A stretch of DNA of 64,000 bases from Carnegiea gigantea (Eukaryota > Streptophyta > Magnoliopsida > Caryophyllales > Cactaceae): contig JAKOGI010000053.1 in assembly GCA_029747015.1 (NCBI GenBank), positions 597,001-661,000 on the forward strand. Direction: 5' to 3'. The notes below the pieces were generated by a model that did no database searches, was not told the DNA's origin, and saw nothing but the letters and a program-made list of their open reading frames with translations. Each line of letters starts with the position of its first letter. The stretch's first letter is position 1. Shown piece after piece: positions 43,662 to 56,347 of this stretch. The position numbers and the translations under genes were made by a program.

Positions 43662-43844
43662 GTAATTGAGAGAACCAAATATGACATAAGGAGTAGTAAA
43701 AACAATCAGGCTTCATGATACAATCAAGGTGGTGGTTGTTAACTCTTGTCCTCCCTATCGTGGTTCCCATTGCTGGTAGTTTCTTTATGATCTCTTATTT
43801 CTTAGATGGATCGCTCTCTTTTTGGGTGATGTCTTAAGTTATAA

Positions 43845-44095
43845 GAGCATGTTCGTTTCAACGTTTAAAATTAGGGGTTGACAGTTACTAGCAGTTTACC
43901 AGCATTTGCGAGCGGGTAAGAATAGTGATTAGCGGTCACTAGATTGTACTAATTGTTATAAATAGCTTTTAGAGATATAAAACAAAGTTTAGTTAGTGGT
44001 TAGAATCAACGGTAAAACGGTTAGTATATTGTTTGAGAGTGGTTAGGATGGTTAGCAATTACCAAATGCTTTCTAATGCTAAAACAGACGGCCCC
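43845..44095. mobile_element. Possible PIF/Harbinger MITE (251 bp)
   Basis: The left end GAGCATGTTCGTTT and right complement GGGGCCGTCTGTTTT are weak inverted repeats; TAA flanks both sides (43842-43844, 44096-44098). Confidence 0.5.
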
Positions 44096-44359
44096 TAAGC
44101 AGGCTGGTGGTATAATTTAGCCTTGATGGTGTTGGTTATATTCTTGGGTGGTCTCGTCTTATTTCTTTTGGGCTAGAAGAGGTGGCTGGTGGTTTCATTG
44201 TAGTCATCTTATTGCCAATTACTGAATTGGTTTTCTTCACCTTCTTTAAAGCTTTGTAATGACAACCCCCCCCCCAAAAAAGAGGCAATCTTTACTTAAG
44301 GGACAGATGCAGTGCCGATTAAATAGAATTATCAAAAAAGTTGAATATATTTCTATTAA

Positions 44360-45162
44360 GGGTCTGTTCTATTTCGCATTTTAGATAAATAGATAAATGT
44401 AAGGAGATATAAGAAGCTATAAGAAGTTGTAAGGAGCTGTAAGGAGATGTAAGGAGCTGTAATAAGATGTAAAAAGCCGTAAGGAGCTGTAAGGATAGAT
44501 GTAAAGAGTTGTTGGATTGTTGAAAAGTTATATAGTATAATTTGTTTTATAATGAACGTTTTGAATGAAAGATAATAATATAAAATAATATACTTATTAA
44601 AAATAAATAATTAATTAAATTAATCATACAACAATAAAAATATTAATCCCCATAAATTTGGTGAATAAAATTTCATCCAAGATTTTTTATATGAACATTA
44701 GTTTGATCGAATAAGCAAAGTATAACAAAAAAAAATTTTTTTTGACAAAATTGAATACAACTCTTCAAATAAATTCTTATTTTGAGTAAATAATTTTAAA
44801 TATAAATAAATGTATGGTCATCTATAACAATATATATTTCATGTCGAAACTCAAATATAATTTACATCGTTATATTATGTTTTTATGTTTATGTAAATGT
44901 TATGTTCATAAGATATTTATAAATTTTGTAGATTGGTAGTATCATTAAAAAAATAAACATATTTCTGTAACTAAAATAAATGAATGTTATAGAAAATCTA
45001 TGAGATGTAAGAAGATATAAGGAGATGTAAGGAGATATAAGAAGATGTAAGAAGATGTAAGGATTATGTTAAGGATGTAAGGAGCTGTGAGGAAATGTAA
45101 GAAGCTCTAAGGAGATGTCAGCTCTTAGCTAAATCTTAAAAAATGTGAAATAGAATAGGGCC
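44360..45162. mobile_element. MITE with direct subterminal repeat arrays (803 bp)
   Basis: Terminal inverted repeats: left GGTCTGTTCTATTTCGCATT, right complement GCCCTATTCTATTTCACATT, with TAA on both sides (44357-44359, 45163-45165). Just inside each end are arrays of AAGGAGATGT/AAGGAGCTGT units (44398-44510 and 45000-45120) in the same orientation at both ends. The middle is AT-rich. Confidence 0.7.
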
Positions 45163-45485
45163 TAAGGCATACGCCTTGTCTTGTGGAATCAGTCTCTCTT
45201 TAGGTAAAGATGTCTATGAAAATAAAGTTGTCTATATTTAGATCTCTCTAAATCCCCACAAAAGTGGGACCTGATAGGTGTTTCTATTGTAAGGCATAGG
45301 CCATTAATGATAAAACTCTTTTGATCATGGAAAGATAGTAAAACCCGAAGAAATTGTTAACACATGCTTGTATCATATCATCATCGTATCATATTATATA
45401 GTAATATATAAAAGTGAATAAGTTGGTGGTGTATCGACATTTGCCCCACAAAAACACATATATACATACATATACATATTTACAG

Positions 45486-45546
<61 letters not shown>
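45486..45546. repeat. Compound (CA)n(TA)n(CA)n microsatellite
   Basis: An AC run, then about 28 bp of TA, then another AC run; the TA core is self-complementary. Confidence 0.9.
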
Positions 45547-46118
45547 TATATGTGTATATATCCAAATCAAATACCCCAAAAACCCCTTTATCAGGTGGGG
45601 TATGGGAATTTGATATAACAGTCTTACCATTGAATTGCAAAATTACAGAGAGATTGGCTCCATTAGATCCTAGATTTAAAAACCACAGAGTACCTACTAC
45701 TTTCATAGAAACGAAATAGAGGAAGTTTAGAAATGCATTTTGATTTAACCCGCTACAATTGAAGCTAAAAAAATAGTCCATATGTGCCCCTTTCTCTCTC
45801 TCTCTATATATATATAAACAAAAATACCTAAGTTAAATCCATGCGTACAAGAAAAATTTTGGAAGGTTTCGTTACTCCTAAGCTATGTCCATACCTAAAC
45901 AATATATTACAATGACAAAATGTGATCCTTTAAAAAAAAATCAAAAGTCTTGCGTAGGTTATTGTGATTAATGCAAAACATTTTTTTCGTTACAGTAGTT
46001 AGTACAAAAATTTAAATATTTTTACTTTTTCTTTTAAGATTATTACAGTATTTTTTGGATAATAAAGTGGATGAAAATTTTTAGATCCCAATCAATAAAT
46101 ACAAAATTAAATATTTTT

Positions 46119-46198
46119 GTTTTCCTCACTAAGAACATTATAAGACATACCTAATATGGTTTTCCTCACTAAGAACATTATAATACATACCTAATATG
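46119..46198. repeat. Two 40-bp direct tandem copies
   Basis: GTTTTCCTCACTAAGAACAT and the following 20 bp are repeated with one or two changes. Confidence 0.85.
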
Positions 46199-46624
46199 AT
46201 AAATTAAACAGATGAAACATCTAAGCTAGGGATTTCGGTGAGTACTTAACTTCAATAAAAGGTCTTTGTTATTATATTTGACAAAAAAACACTAATTATT
46301 ACAATTTTTAAAATAGAATTATTACATAAATAATTTAAGTGATGTTCGAGGATTAAATGTATTTAACACATAAACTTTCAAACTACATCTAATCTTATGA
46401 GAAAAATTATTAAGATTTGGTAACACCTAATCTAATAATAAATCTGCTCTCAAAAATTTTTAATCAAAATTAATACTAAAAATATAAAATAATATTATCA
46501 TTAGTAAGTTAAAGATATATGACTTTTGGTATGATTTTATTACTAATGTAGTAAACTTTTAAAATAGTAAAACTCTGGAAAAATACTAAAAAGCTTTCCT
46601 TGCATTGCAGGGTTCCCAAAACGA

Positions 46625-47110
46625 ATTTTCATTCATTGCTCTATTATTTGTTTTGGTTTTTTTCTTTTCTAGTGATGCGCATTAATTACTAATCATGAAA
46701 TAAACTCTTCGCTGCATTCTCATTGGTTGCTCTATTATTTGCTTTTATTTCTTCTTTTCTTAGTCACACCCTAATTGCTAATCATGAACTCAACTTTCAT
46801 AACTAGAGAGAAAAATACAACCCTCACAAATAAGCGACTAATGTGTAAAAGTGAATAAGTTGATGTTTTACCGACATTTCGTCGCTCATTAGTTGCTCTA
46901 TTATTTGTTTTTTTTTTTTTTTCCTAGTCATGCATTAATTACTAATCATGATGTAAACTCTGCGTCGGATTGTTATTGTTTGTTGTATTGTTTATTTTTG
47001 TTTTTTGTCTTTTTATTCAAGCATTGACTACTGACCTTGAAATGAACTCTCATAACTGGAGAGAAAAATACAACTGTAACAAACAAAAGATTGACTAATC
47101 TGCCAATTGG
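46625..47110. repeat. Nested tandem repeat, about 255-bp dimers
   Basis: Four diverged units (46625, 46713, 46878, 46968), each with TTGCTCTATTATTTG and ACTAATCATGA-like landmarks. Units 1+2 pair with 3+4, the second member of each pair carrying ACTAGAGAGAAAAATACAAC or a close variant. Part of unit 2 (AAAAGTGAATAAGTTG) recurs at about 45411. Confidence 0.65.
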
Positions 47111-48520
47111 ACAACAACTGATATTACTAATTGTTATTATTACTACTACCATTATGAGTAGACAATGATATTTTAGTTTTTTGCCCATTTGTTAATAGTC
47201 GAAAAGTCCAACAATCTAATATGTTAGTTTTTAGAAACTAATGTTCTTAATAATATTACATCAAAATTCAATGGACCAACAAATACAAAATACTACAAAT
47301 CACTAAAATTTTATAATCATCAGATCAAACAACTGCACCATCATTGACATTAAAACATAAAAATCAATTATTCTTTACAATTTAAGATAAACAACTTAAT
47401 TATTCTTGACAATTTAGGATGAAAATATTCTTAACACCATAATCAAAGATAGAAATTCAAGATTGACCTTAGATGATGTCACCAGCTTGCTACCCTTAAT
47501 GCTTGTTTAATGGATCACCTATACATTATACACCTACTTGCCACATAAGCGAGCAGTCACAACAATGTCTACATTAGTGAAATTTAATTTTTTTTCTTTC
47601 TAAAAAGGAAAGAGTATATCCTATCAAATTCGGCATCATTTCCCTTTCTTTTTTGTTTTCAATTTGAACATTGCATCATAATTCATCTTTCTCTCTCTTT
47701 CTCTCTCTCTCTCTATCTCTTCCCCCTTCTCTTCCATTTCTCTTTCTAGAACAATCAATTTCTACCATCTCTCTTATCTCTATACATAATTCAATCTATA
47801 CAATTAACTTTTGTAAACAAGAATTCAAAGTTTTGAGTGAAATTAGTGTAGTCATGAACAACGAGGTATATTAAAAGCATGAGTATTCGAAACAAAGCAA
47901 GTAGCTACAAAACAAGCATGTAGCTAAATCAGTTCATCAGAAATGTAAATTCTCTAAAATTAAAGTCTATGTGCTTTTTATTTTTTATTCTTCTTGCCTG
48001 TTTTAGAGTTTAGGGATCTCAGCAGTTGTTTTATATAAAGTATGAATCTATTATTAAATTTTATGGGTTTCGATGGTTTGTTAATGACTATCGATATAGT
48101 ATTGAATTTTTTCGGCATTTTATAAACAATTAAATTTACATTTCTAATTAAATTATATTATTGGTAGATGTTAAGATGTATAGAGACATTGAAATTTATT
48201 CATATTAGATATATAAACAATTAAATATATTAATATGGTTCGCAATCTGACTTACTCAATTCGCTAGATTGGGATGATGAAGTCTACACAATATTTATTA
48301 AGGTTAGTTTTGTTGAACCTATTAGATTAACATCTTTGTCTTTGTTAAGTACAATTGTAGATCTCAAGTTTGATGCACTTGTTAAGATGTTAATCAAAAT
48401 CATTGTCAAATGTAGTTCATCCTGTAATTCCCATTTGTTCTTTTTTTTTTTTTTTTCATTGTTCATGTTAAAATCTTAGATTGGAAATGATGGTTCTATG
48501 TTGAAAAATTGTGTGGTCAG
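47111..48520. other. AT-rich intergenic DNA
   Basis: No gene seen. A CT-rich stretch lies at 47686-47757. Confidence 0.4.
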
Positions 48521-48525
48521 ATATA

Positions 48526-49376
48526 GGCCCTGTTTGGCAATCAGCTGTTAGCTGTTAGCTGTTAGCTGATTAAATTAGTTGTTAGCTGTTAGCTAATTGC
48601 ATTAGCTGCTTGATTTAACTGATTGTATTAGCTGTTTCTGAAAAAAGTGTTTGGTAAAATTAGCTGTTTCTAGCAAGCTTATTTGATGAAATTCCACTTG
48701 TGCTCCTTAACAAAACTCCATTAATTTTTTAATAACATAATTATTTTTATTGTATTTTCATTTTTCTTTTTAACATGAATTGTGAATTATAGATTGTGAC
48801 TGGTGAAATATATAAAATTACAATTATACCTTCACCCAAGTTTGATGTTTATTACCATAGGTTTTTGGTTTAATTTAATTTTATTTTATTTTTGTAATAA
48901 TTGAAATTTCTAATATAATAACATTTAGAAAGATCTACACCACAAAATACTAATTAATCTACATTATTTCATAAATTCAAGAAAATTTTCAAATTAAAAT
49001 TATTAATTTAAACATCATAACCTTCCACAACTCTTGTCCCAAAAGACCAAAAAACCAACAAAAAATTCTAAAACAAAAAATCCAATGTTACATGTAGCCC
49101 ATTTGAAAATAAAGAGTAGGATTTTTGTACTAACTACCATAAATGTAATTATATCAAAAGAAGGGGAGTAATATGGTAAATTTGATATTGAATGGTAATA
49201 AGCTGATGCAAAAAGCTCTTCCAAAGAGCTTTTTATAAATTAGCTTTTTGTAACCAAAAAACTAATTCAAAAAGCTATCTAACCAAACAATCAAAAGAGT
49301 TTTTTGACTCAAGTCAAACAGCTCATACCTATAAAAAGAGTTTTTTGAGGCCAAAAAGCTCTTTACCAAACAAGGC
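48526..49376. mobile_element. MITE with TTTGGC-type ends (851 bp)
   Basis: The left end GGCCCTGTTTGGCAA and right complement GCCTTGTTTGGTAAAG are inverted repeats; TATA occurs at both borders. The left subterminal part repeats AGCTGTT; the right one is rich in AAAAAGCTCTTT. Similar ends occur in many plant hAT or Harbinger MITEs; the class is not fixed. Confidence 0.6.
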
Positions 49377-49869
49377 TATAATTGTTCACTATGATTTAGT
49401 TTAATTTATAACCAGGCTTAAATATATGATGAATAGTATTTGTGTGTTGGATTAGTTCAATAACAATGTCCTTAATGTGATTTTTAATTGTTCATGCTTT
49501 GATTTTAATTGTTTAGTGATTGCTACTTGTACTACGTGCTTTGTCAAGTGATCTTGAAGTGCTTTGTTGATGGCATACCATCAAAATTTTCATTTTATTT
49601 TTTGAAAGACATAGGGATAAATTGAAATGAAATAATAATGATGCATTCTCAGTCCGATAATATTTGAGGTATTATTCCATTTTTTAAAAGCTCATAGGTG
49701 CAATTCTATTAAATTTTTGCATGAACAAATTATCCATAATGAAAGTGATGGTTCACATGAAGAATTTGATATTATATAATGATTTAAAAGATCGTACTTA
49801 TTTATATTTTATTTATATTTTACAACTTCAAGAATGGAATCCCTATGCCAACAAATAAGAGAATTGCAA

Positions 49870-51755
49870 CCAGGGGAGGTTAGCTTAATCAGGATGAGAG
49901 CAAGACTGGAAGATGAAGCATTACAAATTTACAATGATTATGCCTACCGAGTAGGTTGCGTTATTCGGTATAACAAGATATGTTATAGAGCATAAGCGAA
50001 AGAGACATCTGTGTGCCAATTTTGTTGTTGAAAGAAGGGAAAAAGAAGCAAAAGAAAAACAAGAAGAAGAAGAAGAAGAAGAAGAAGAACACAAAGAGCG
50101 TAAACAATACACTAAGTTGAATGTGAGAATCGGTTGTAAAGCATACTTACAATTCCACGTTGATAAAAATGGTACATGGACAGCCACCAAGCATAACACA
50201 ATCACCCCATGTACAGTTTAAGTCAAAGGCATCTCCTATCTTTACATCGAAAAGTGCCAAAAATAACATTTAATATATCAAGCAACTCATAGATTCAAGA
50301 GTTCTAGTTGTCAATGCAATTCGATTGTTGGAAAAAACAAGGTGAAAGACCACTTGACCTTGGTTATCAATTGAGAGATGTACATAGCATGCTTAGAGTA
50401 ATTATTTTAAAAAAGTTTAGAGGGTGGAGATGCCAATGCTCTTATAAAGATATTTAAGAGAAGAGTGGGACTGAGAATAGGTACTATTATGATTTTAAGA
50501 TTGAACCTGATGGAAATCTAGTTAGTTTGTTTTGGCGTGACAAACAAATGATAGACTTATTTGGCGATTTGATTGTCTTTGATACCATGTATCAAACGGG
50601 GAAATATAGCATGATATGTGCTCCTTGGTCGGATGAACCATCATAACAAGAATGTGATGTTTAGTCGTGGGTTCATATTAAAGAAAGATTGATTCTTTCA
50701 TATGGTTGTTCAGCACATTCTTGAAATCCCTGAGCGATAAACACCCAATGACCAATATGAGTCCATGACAGACCAAGCTTTTTCAATTACGGTTGCAGTT
50801 CAATATGTTTCTACAAGCATATCATAGGTTATGTTATTATTGTATAATTAAAAATTTCAAAACGAATGTCGGGCACTTAGATCAAAGGAAGGTTTACTAA
50901 AGAGTAAAGAGTTCAACAACGTTCTAATGCATTGTAACACAGAGGCTGAGTTTGAACATTATTGGAAAAGGTAAATTTTGATCCTAAAAGTTAGATCATA
51001 TTATCATTCATTTAATTTATGAATAATTTTTTTCTTTTTTTTTGGGGGGGGGGGAGGCAATGTTTATAGTAGGTATGAACAAACTTACATATTTTCATAT
51101 GATGAATTATTTTGCTTTACCCTTTGAACTAAGCTAAACTACATAGTTGAGCTAAATATTTTTGAACTAAACAAGGACATAGACAGTTGAATGTTGTTTT
51201 TACCAAATGTGAACAAACTTATATTTAAGGTTGGGTAATCTATTACAATCAACATATATGTACATGTTAGATATTAAAGCATAGTTGTGAGGGAAATACT
51301 TGGCTTATAAAGGTGTAAAACAATAGAGAGAAAAGGTGCCCAGCCCTTTTCAAGAACAACTTTTCGAATGGAGTATTATCTTTACAAAAAAGTGGAACTA
51401 CTAACAAGTCCATATCAAGAAGATTGAATGCAACAATAAACCTTTGTGAGGTTGTCTCAAAATAGAGGACAGATGAAAATGGAGAAAATCATAGGAACTC
51501 TGATGGTACTTTATGAAGAAGTGCAAGATACCATATTAGGGAGAATGTTTCAAGTGTGCACTTCAGACGAAAAACTCTTTCAATAAACTGTCACGTACAA
51601 CAAACAACAAAGTCCAATTGAATGTAGCTGCAAAATGTTCATAGGAGTTGTCATATTGTTTGTGAGTTATGCATGCATGTTGTGTTTATAACATTCCAGA
51701 GAAGTACGTCACGAAGAAATGGTGCAAAACCATAGAAGAATGTCAAAGCAACAAG
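49870..51755 (+). pseudogene. FAR1-related/MULE transposase-derived pseudogene
   Basis: Conceptual translation shows the three parts of FAR1-type proteins in order. First, a FAR1 DNA-binding region at 49895-50215 (ALQIYNDYAYRVGCVIRYN, then KLNVRIGCKAYLQFHVDKNG and TWTATKHN). Second, a MULE transposase region at 50480-50840 (NLVSLFWRDKQMIDLFGDL, IVFDTMYQTGKYSMICAPW, TFLKSLSDKHPMTNM). Third, a decayed SWIM finger near 51610-51680 (SPIECSCKMF), and a tail IPEKYVTKKWCKTIEECQ. A (GAA)n run encodes a charged stretch near 50063. Many stops and frameshifts. Domesticated FRS genes regulate light signalling, but this copy looks dead; it could equally be a transposon remnant. Confidence 0.75.
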
Positions 51756-51892
51756 GTGCAAAGCAAAGGATCCTCAAAAGAAGATATTTAATGCACATCC
51801 ATTTGAAAAATGCAAATGATTAGAAAAATGAACATGTCACAGCAAGCTACATAAACACACAAGTAAGAACTCATTATGAGGAATATTAATAC

Positions 51893-52002
51893 CTTAACAA
51901 ATTGAAGAGTTGGTTGAACAAGAGGAGGCTTAATATATGTGAAGGAAAATTCAGCATCAAAGCAAATGACTTCTTCTGGGAAGGGCCCAAACCCTGTCAG
52001 CT
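51893..52002 (-). other. Orphan exon-like open segment
   Basis: Minus-strand segment of 110 bp between a pyrimidine-rich acceptor (TTTTGGCTTAG) and a donor (AAG|GTATTA). It encodes LTGFGPFPEEVICFDAEF followed by SFTYIKPPLVQP and TLQFVK. The composition looks like a real exon, not translated noise. I do not recognise the protein, and no neighbouring exons were found on this strand within a few kb. Confidence 0.35.
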
Positions 52003-52059
52003 CTAAGCCAAAAGGAGAAAGAGAAAAAAAGAAAAAAGCACCATTAAACAAAATGCAAA

Positions 52060-53184
52060 CAAGCTAAATCAAGAAAAAGAGAATGTAAATAATCAAACAG
52101 TGCAAGTACTTTGGAGACAATACCTCAAGTAAACTATGCACAATTCTATTATCAATATTTACTATAAATGATATAATGTATAAATAAACATCTAAGGAAC
52201 TAAAATGTGACACCTATCTAGAGAGGCAACAAAACAAAGGCATTGGCACCAAGTTGTCTTCAAACATTCATGTAAGTAACTATAATCATTTGTGTATACA
52301 AATGGACTAACATTTTTTTTTTTTTGGGTATTTATAGAAGTCAAACTTGACGAGTCATCAAATAAGATAACTACTACTAAAAAATTCTCTTAGGTATAAA
52401 TTACAAAAGTATACTACTTTTGTATCCTAACAAGCAACTTATCGCATTTAAAACAAATATTGAACAAAATTGTATGGGTAGATGAACAATTGGAAAAACT
52501 CTTATATAATACTTTGTCCTCTACAAAGGAACCAACACTCTGTCATATGTTATATCCATAGTAAATGTATATTATCTTTCTATCAGATATCTGAAGACGC
52601 AGTAAATACTCCATTACGTGCTCTATATCTTGCAATGCAATTACCCCAAGTGTTCCCATATGTATTCTCTCATAATGTTAATGCATAAGTACACCTTTTA
52701 TATCTAATGATTTTTTTTTTTTTGACATTGATGTCTATCAGTCAAGCTCAAGACCAATAAACACATCATCTGAAACTACTCACATCTATCATATGATGAC
52801 TTAGGCAAAATCAATCTAACTAAATGAAAATACAATTAAATTTAGCAATTTTCACAAACCTTGGCCTCATCATTAAATATTACATTCATATCGGAAAGCA
52901 ACATGAACAACACCATACTATCCATAATACTTTGTTCCTCTAATAAGTGCAAGCCTAGCATTTATGCAAATGATGGTTCCTTCTTACATCTAAATATTTC
53001 CAACAATTGGGGAGCACAAACAATTCTCTAGCACAAATAACGAGTTTATGAGCATTGAGTGGAATTAGACTTGTGCATATTTATATGTCCACGATAAACA
53101 TCTTTTTCATTTATGTCCTTTTTTATTCACTACTAAGTAATTTTCTATTTTTTGGATTAGGAAACGTTTCAATAATTTCTCTTT
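52060..53184. other. AT-rich DNA without a recognised gene
   Basis: T-homopolymers near 52312 and 52710; no coding or repeat structure seen. Confidence 0.4.
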
Positions 53185-54450
53185 TAGGATTAAACAATAC
53201 TTGCAATTTTATTAAATGGATTCCATTAACTTATATCGAAATGACATATATAGGTCATAGATTGCATCATTGATAAATACCCCGTTTAATGTTAAAATGT
53301 CATATCTTCATCCTTTACTTGAAAATTACTTGTATGCAAGATACTTTATTTGACTAATATAACAAGTTGTATTCACTTTTGAGCAATATTGTGTATGGAG
53401 ATTAACAAAACTCACATCAGATATGTACAATTTAAGAGACTGATGAAATTCATGAACAAGCAATTGAAGTTCTAATTAAAATAGTGTAAAACATCTACAT
53501 ATTTTACTCATCATCAATATTTATGGTGCAACATCAAACATATCCAAATTGAGCGATCTAAGAAGCGGAATAAGAGTTCGCCAATAATAAAAATTTCAGT
53601 TTTAAACAATATCAAGACTAAAAATGGCTAATCTAGAACAATACTTGCATTTTTAGTAAATGAAATTCTATTAACTTATATTGAGATAACATGCCCAGAA
53701 CATAGACCACACTATTGATCAATGCTATGTTTAACGTTGGAATATCATACCTCCACACTTTGGTTTAAATTATTAGTGTGCAAGATACTTTAATTGACTA
53801 ATACTTAGTTGTATTCACTTTTAAACAATATTGTGCTTGAAGATGAAAGAAACTCACCTTATATATGAAAAAATCAAGAGAATCATGCGACTTTTATAAA
53901 CAATTAATCAAAGTTTTAATTAAAATATTATATAACATTTACATGTTTTACGCACGACCAATATTTATGGTGTAACATCAAACGTACCTAAAATGAGCAA
54001 TCTAAGGAATCAAATGTGAGCTCCCTAATAACAAAAAATTTACTTTTAAACACTACTAAAATTATAGATGAGAAATACTTGCATTCACTACAAAGGATTA
54101 AAGGGGACAATTAGTAATTTATTTACCTGTTTTACTGATAACATCATTCCTTTTTTCTTGTAAAAATAAGCATGGTTGAATAGAGTTCTTAAGAATATTT
54201 GTTATTCACATCTATACTGAACAATCATTTCTATTATATTGTGTTACTTGTGAGCATAATTGTATTTGAAGATGAACAAAACTCGCATTACTTATGAACA
54301 ATTGAATAGAATGGTCAATATTTTATCTACATATTTTACTCATTACCAGTGTTTATTAGTATTAATTGGATGTTTAATAACATATTTACCTATTTTACTC
54401 TTAAACAACACCATTCTTGGTGCAACATATAATAACTTACATTGAGCAAT
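53185..54450. repeat. Tandem repeat of about 442 bp (nearly three copies)
   Basis: Landmarks such as AGTTGTATTCACTTTT (53365 and 53807) and AACAATACTTGCA (53193 and 53637) recur about 442 bp apart. A shorter, more diverged third copy starts near 54240. Units diverge by roughly a quarter of positions by eye. There is no coding potential. Confidence 0.75.
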
Positions 54451-56051
54451 TTTATTTACTAACTAAGATTATCACTTTGAGAATGTAACACATTGCTTTT
54501 CAAAAGAAATTAGAAGTTCAATGTGAACTTCGCAACTGCCAACAAAGATGGAAACTAGAGTAAATATACATCACTTGAAAGGAACCTCCCTTCAAAATGG
54601 GTTTCTTATAATACTAATAAATATTATTTGTAATAACTGACATAAATGTCATAACTGAAAGTGAGGTTTGGTTTGCTTTTCTTGACTGCTACTCTTCTTG
54701 AAAGTGTTTCTTCACAGTTTCAGACACAACAACCCAAAGATTGTTTATATGGTACATCAAGATTTTTATGTAGTACATAGGATGCGACAATCTAAGATAT
54801 TGGTCCTAAAGAATTAAATTCATATATAAATAATGTTAATTAATCTTGGGGGAAGTAAGAATCATAAGATGTGATTAGGGGAGGGGGGGAGGAGAGAGAA
54901 AGAAAGAGAAAGAGACATCCCATGGTACATCTACCTTATGCTTTTTGCCAAAGTCAAAATCCAAGTTACCACCCTATCCTTGGTAAGTCCCCATATGGCG
55001 CCACACAAAATACTGTAGTCATTAGCATTCACATCATCTTGACAAAACTATTCTAGAAAATGTATATTGGCCTCCTTAATCCTATGTACTTGAGGATGCC
55101 ATGCCTTATACTTACACATGCAAATTATCAACCTTAGAAAAACATTGATCATAAAATAATACCATACTCATAAACAATTAAAGAATAACAGTAATAATTT
55201 AAACACAAAATAATCACCATAATATGATGGCAATCTTCATACCTCTCTTCAACTACTGTTGTAAGGACACAACTATCAATTATGCTCATTGTTCCTCTGA
55301 ACAAGTCAAAACATAGAAGAAACTACTATCCTTTTATCAAAATAATATAAAACACCTAGTTCAGATAACATAAGTTATAGAATACATGACCAAGATATAT
55401 CTTAAAATATATAGACTACTGAACAGTGTTGCCAAAACCATTGAACTAATCTCAACAAATCAAATGAACAGTGTTTTACAAACACTATGATAATATAGGC
55501 AAGTTTAACAACATTGTACAATAATTTGAACAATATGGACAAGACTTATGAATAGACCTGATCAAATTAAGGGTCGGGACAGGTCAAGGATTCAGTCATA
55601 AGGGTCAGCAAACATGGTTTTCTTGACCCTAACCTTATCCGACCCTTATGTAGGTCAGCATACCCTTGACCTTGATCCTGTTCCTGTTCCTTGGGTCACC
55701 GGGTTAAGGGATAGGGTCAAACGCGACATTCAAACCTTTCCTATCTAGAAAATGAGTATGTTTCATTTTTAATACAAAATTCAACACTAAACATCATACT
55801 AGACAATAGGTTAAGCAATAATCTAATGTTCCAATGAAATGTATCGTAATTACAAACATTCTAATGCATTATTTAGTGGTCAAAATGGTTAGTTCACTAA
55901 ATCGACAATCCCAAACATCACAGAGAAAACATCAGAAGGTTAATAGCCAGTGAGATTTGGAAAGATGAATGGGAAGGGGGAGGCTAAGAGGAGGCGAGAA
56001 AGTAGAAAGCGGAAACGTTTTAAATGAATGAAACCCAAAGTATTTTGTTTT
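54451..56051. other. Intergenic DNA
   Basis: No gene. A purine-rich block lies at 54878-54914. At 55558-55735 a GGGTC/GACCC-rich segment looks like part of an old non-autonomous element. Confidence 0.4.
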
Positions 56052-56347
56052 TGTTAGACAAATAGGACTGACCTGAATGCAAAAATAACTGTCAGCGATA
56101 GTCTATGTATGCAGTGATGAGGGGCAGCTACCAGAGCTGCCTTTTTGATGACCACGTCCTAAACTTGAAGCCTGGCTATGATGGTAGGGCAGTTGTGAGG
56201 AGAAGGGAGGAGAGAGTGAGTTTTCTGTCTTCTGTGTCAGACTAGCTGACCCCCAAACCTCCCTTTATAAGTTATTGGGCAGGCAGGATTGTCTCCCTAG
56301 GTGACACCTCGTGGTCGTCGGGCCTAAATAAATAGGCCCGGCTAACA
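56052..56347 (-). repeat. 3' LTR of the copia element (296 bp)
   Basis: Plus-strand ends TGTTAGACAAAT and CCCGGCTAACA, so TGTTAG...CTAACA at both ends. It matches 63729-64000 closely. The minus strand has ACTTATAAAGGGAGG, a TATA element. A purine-rich GAGTGGGAGC on the minus strand abuts it inside. Confidence 0.9.

Noticed and set aside
45389..45781. 130-codon minus-strand open frame
   Set aside because: Largely translation of the CA/TA microsatellite; no conserved motif.
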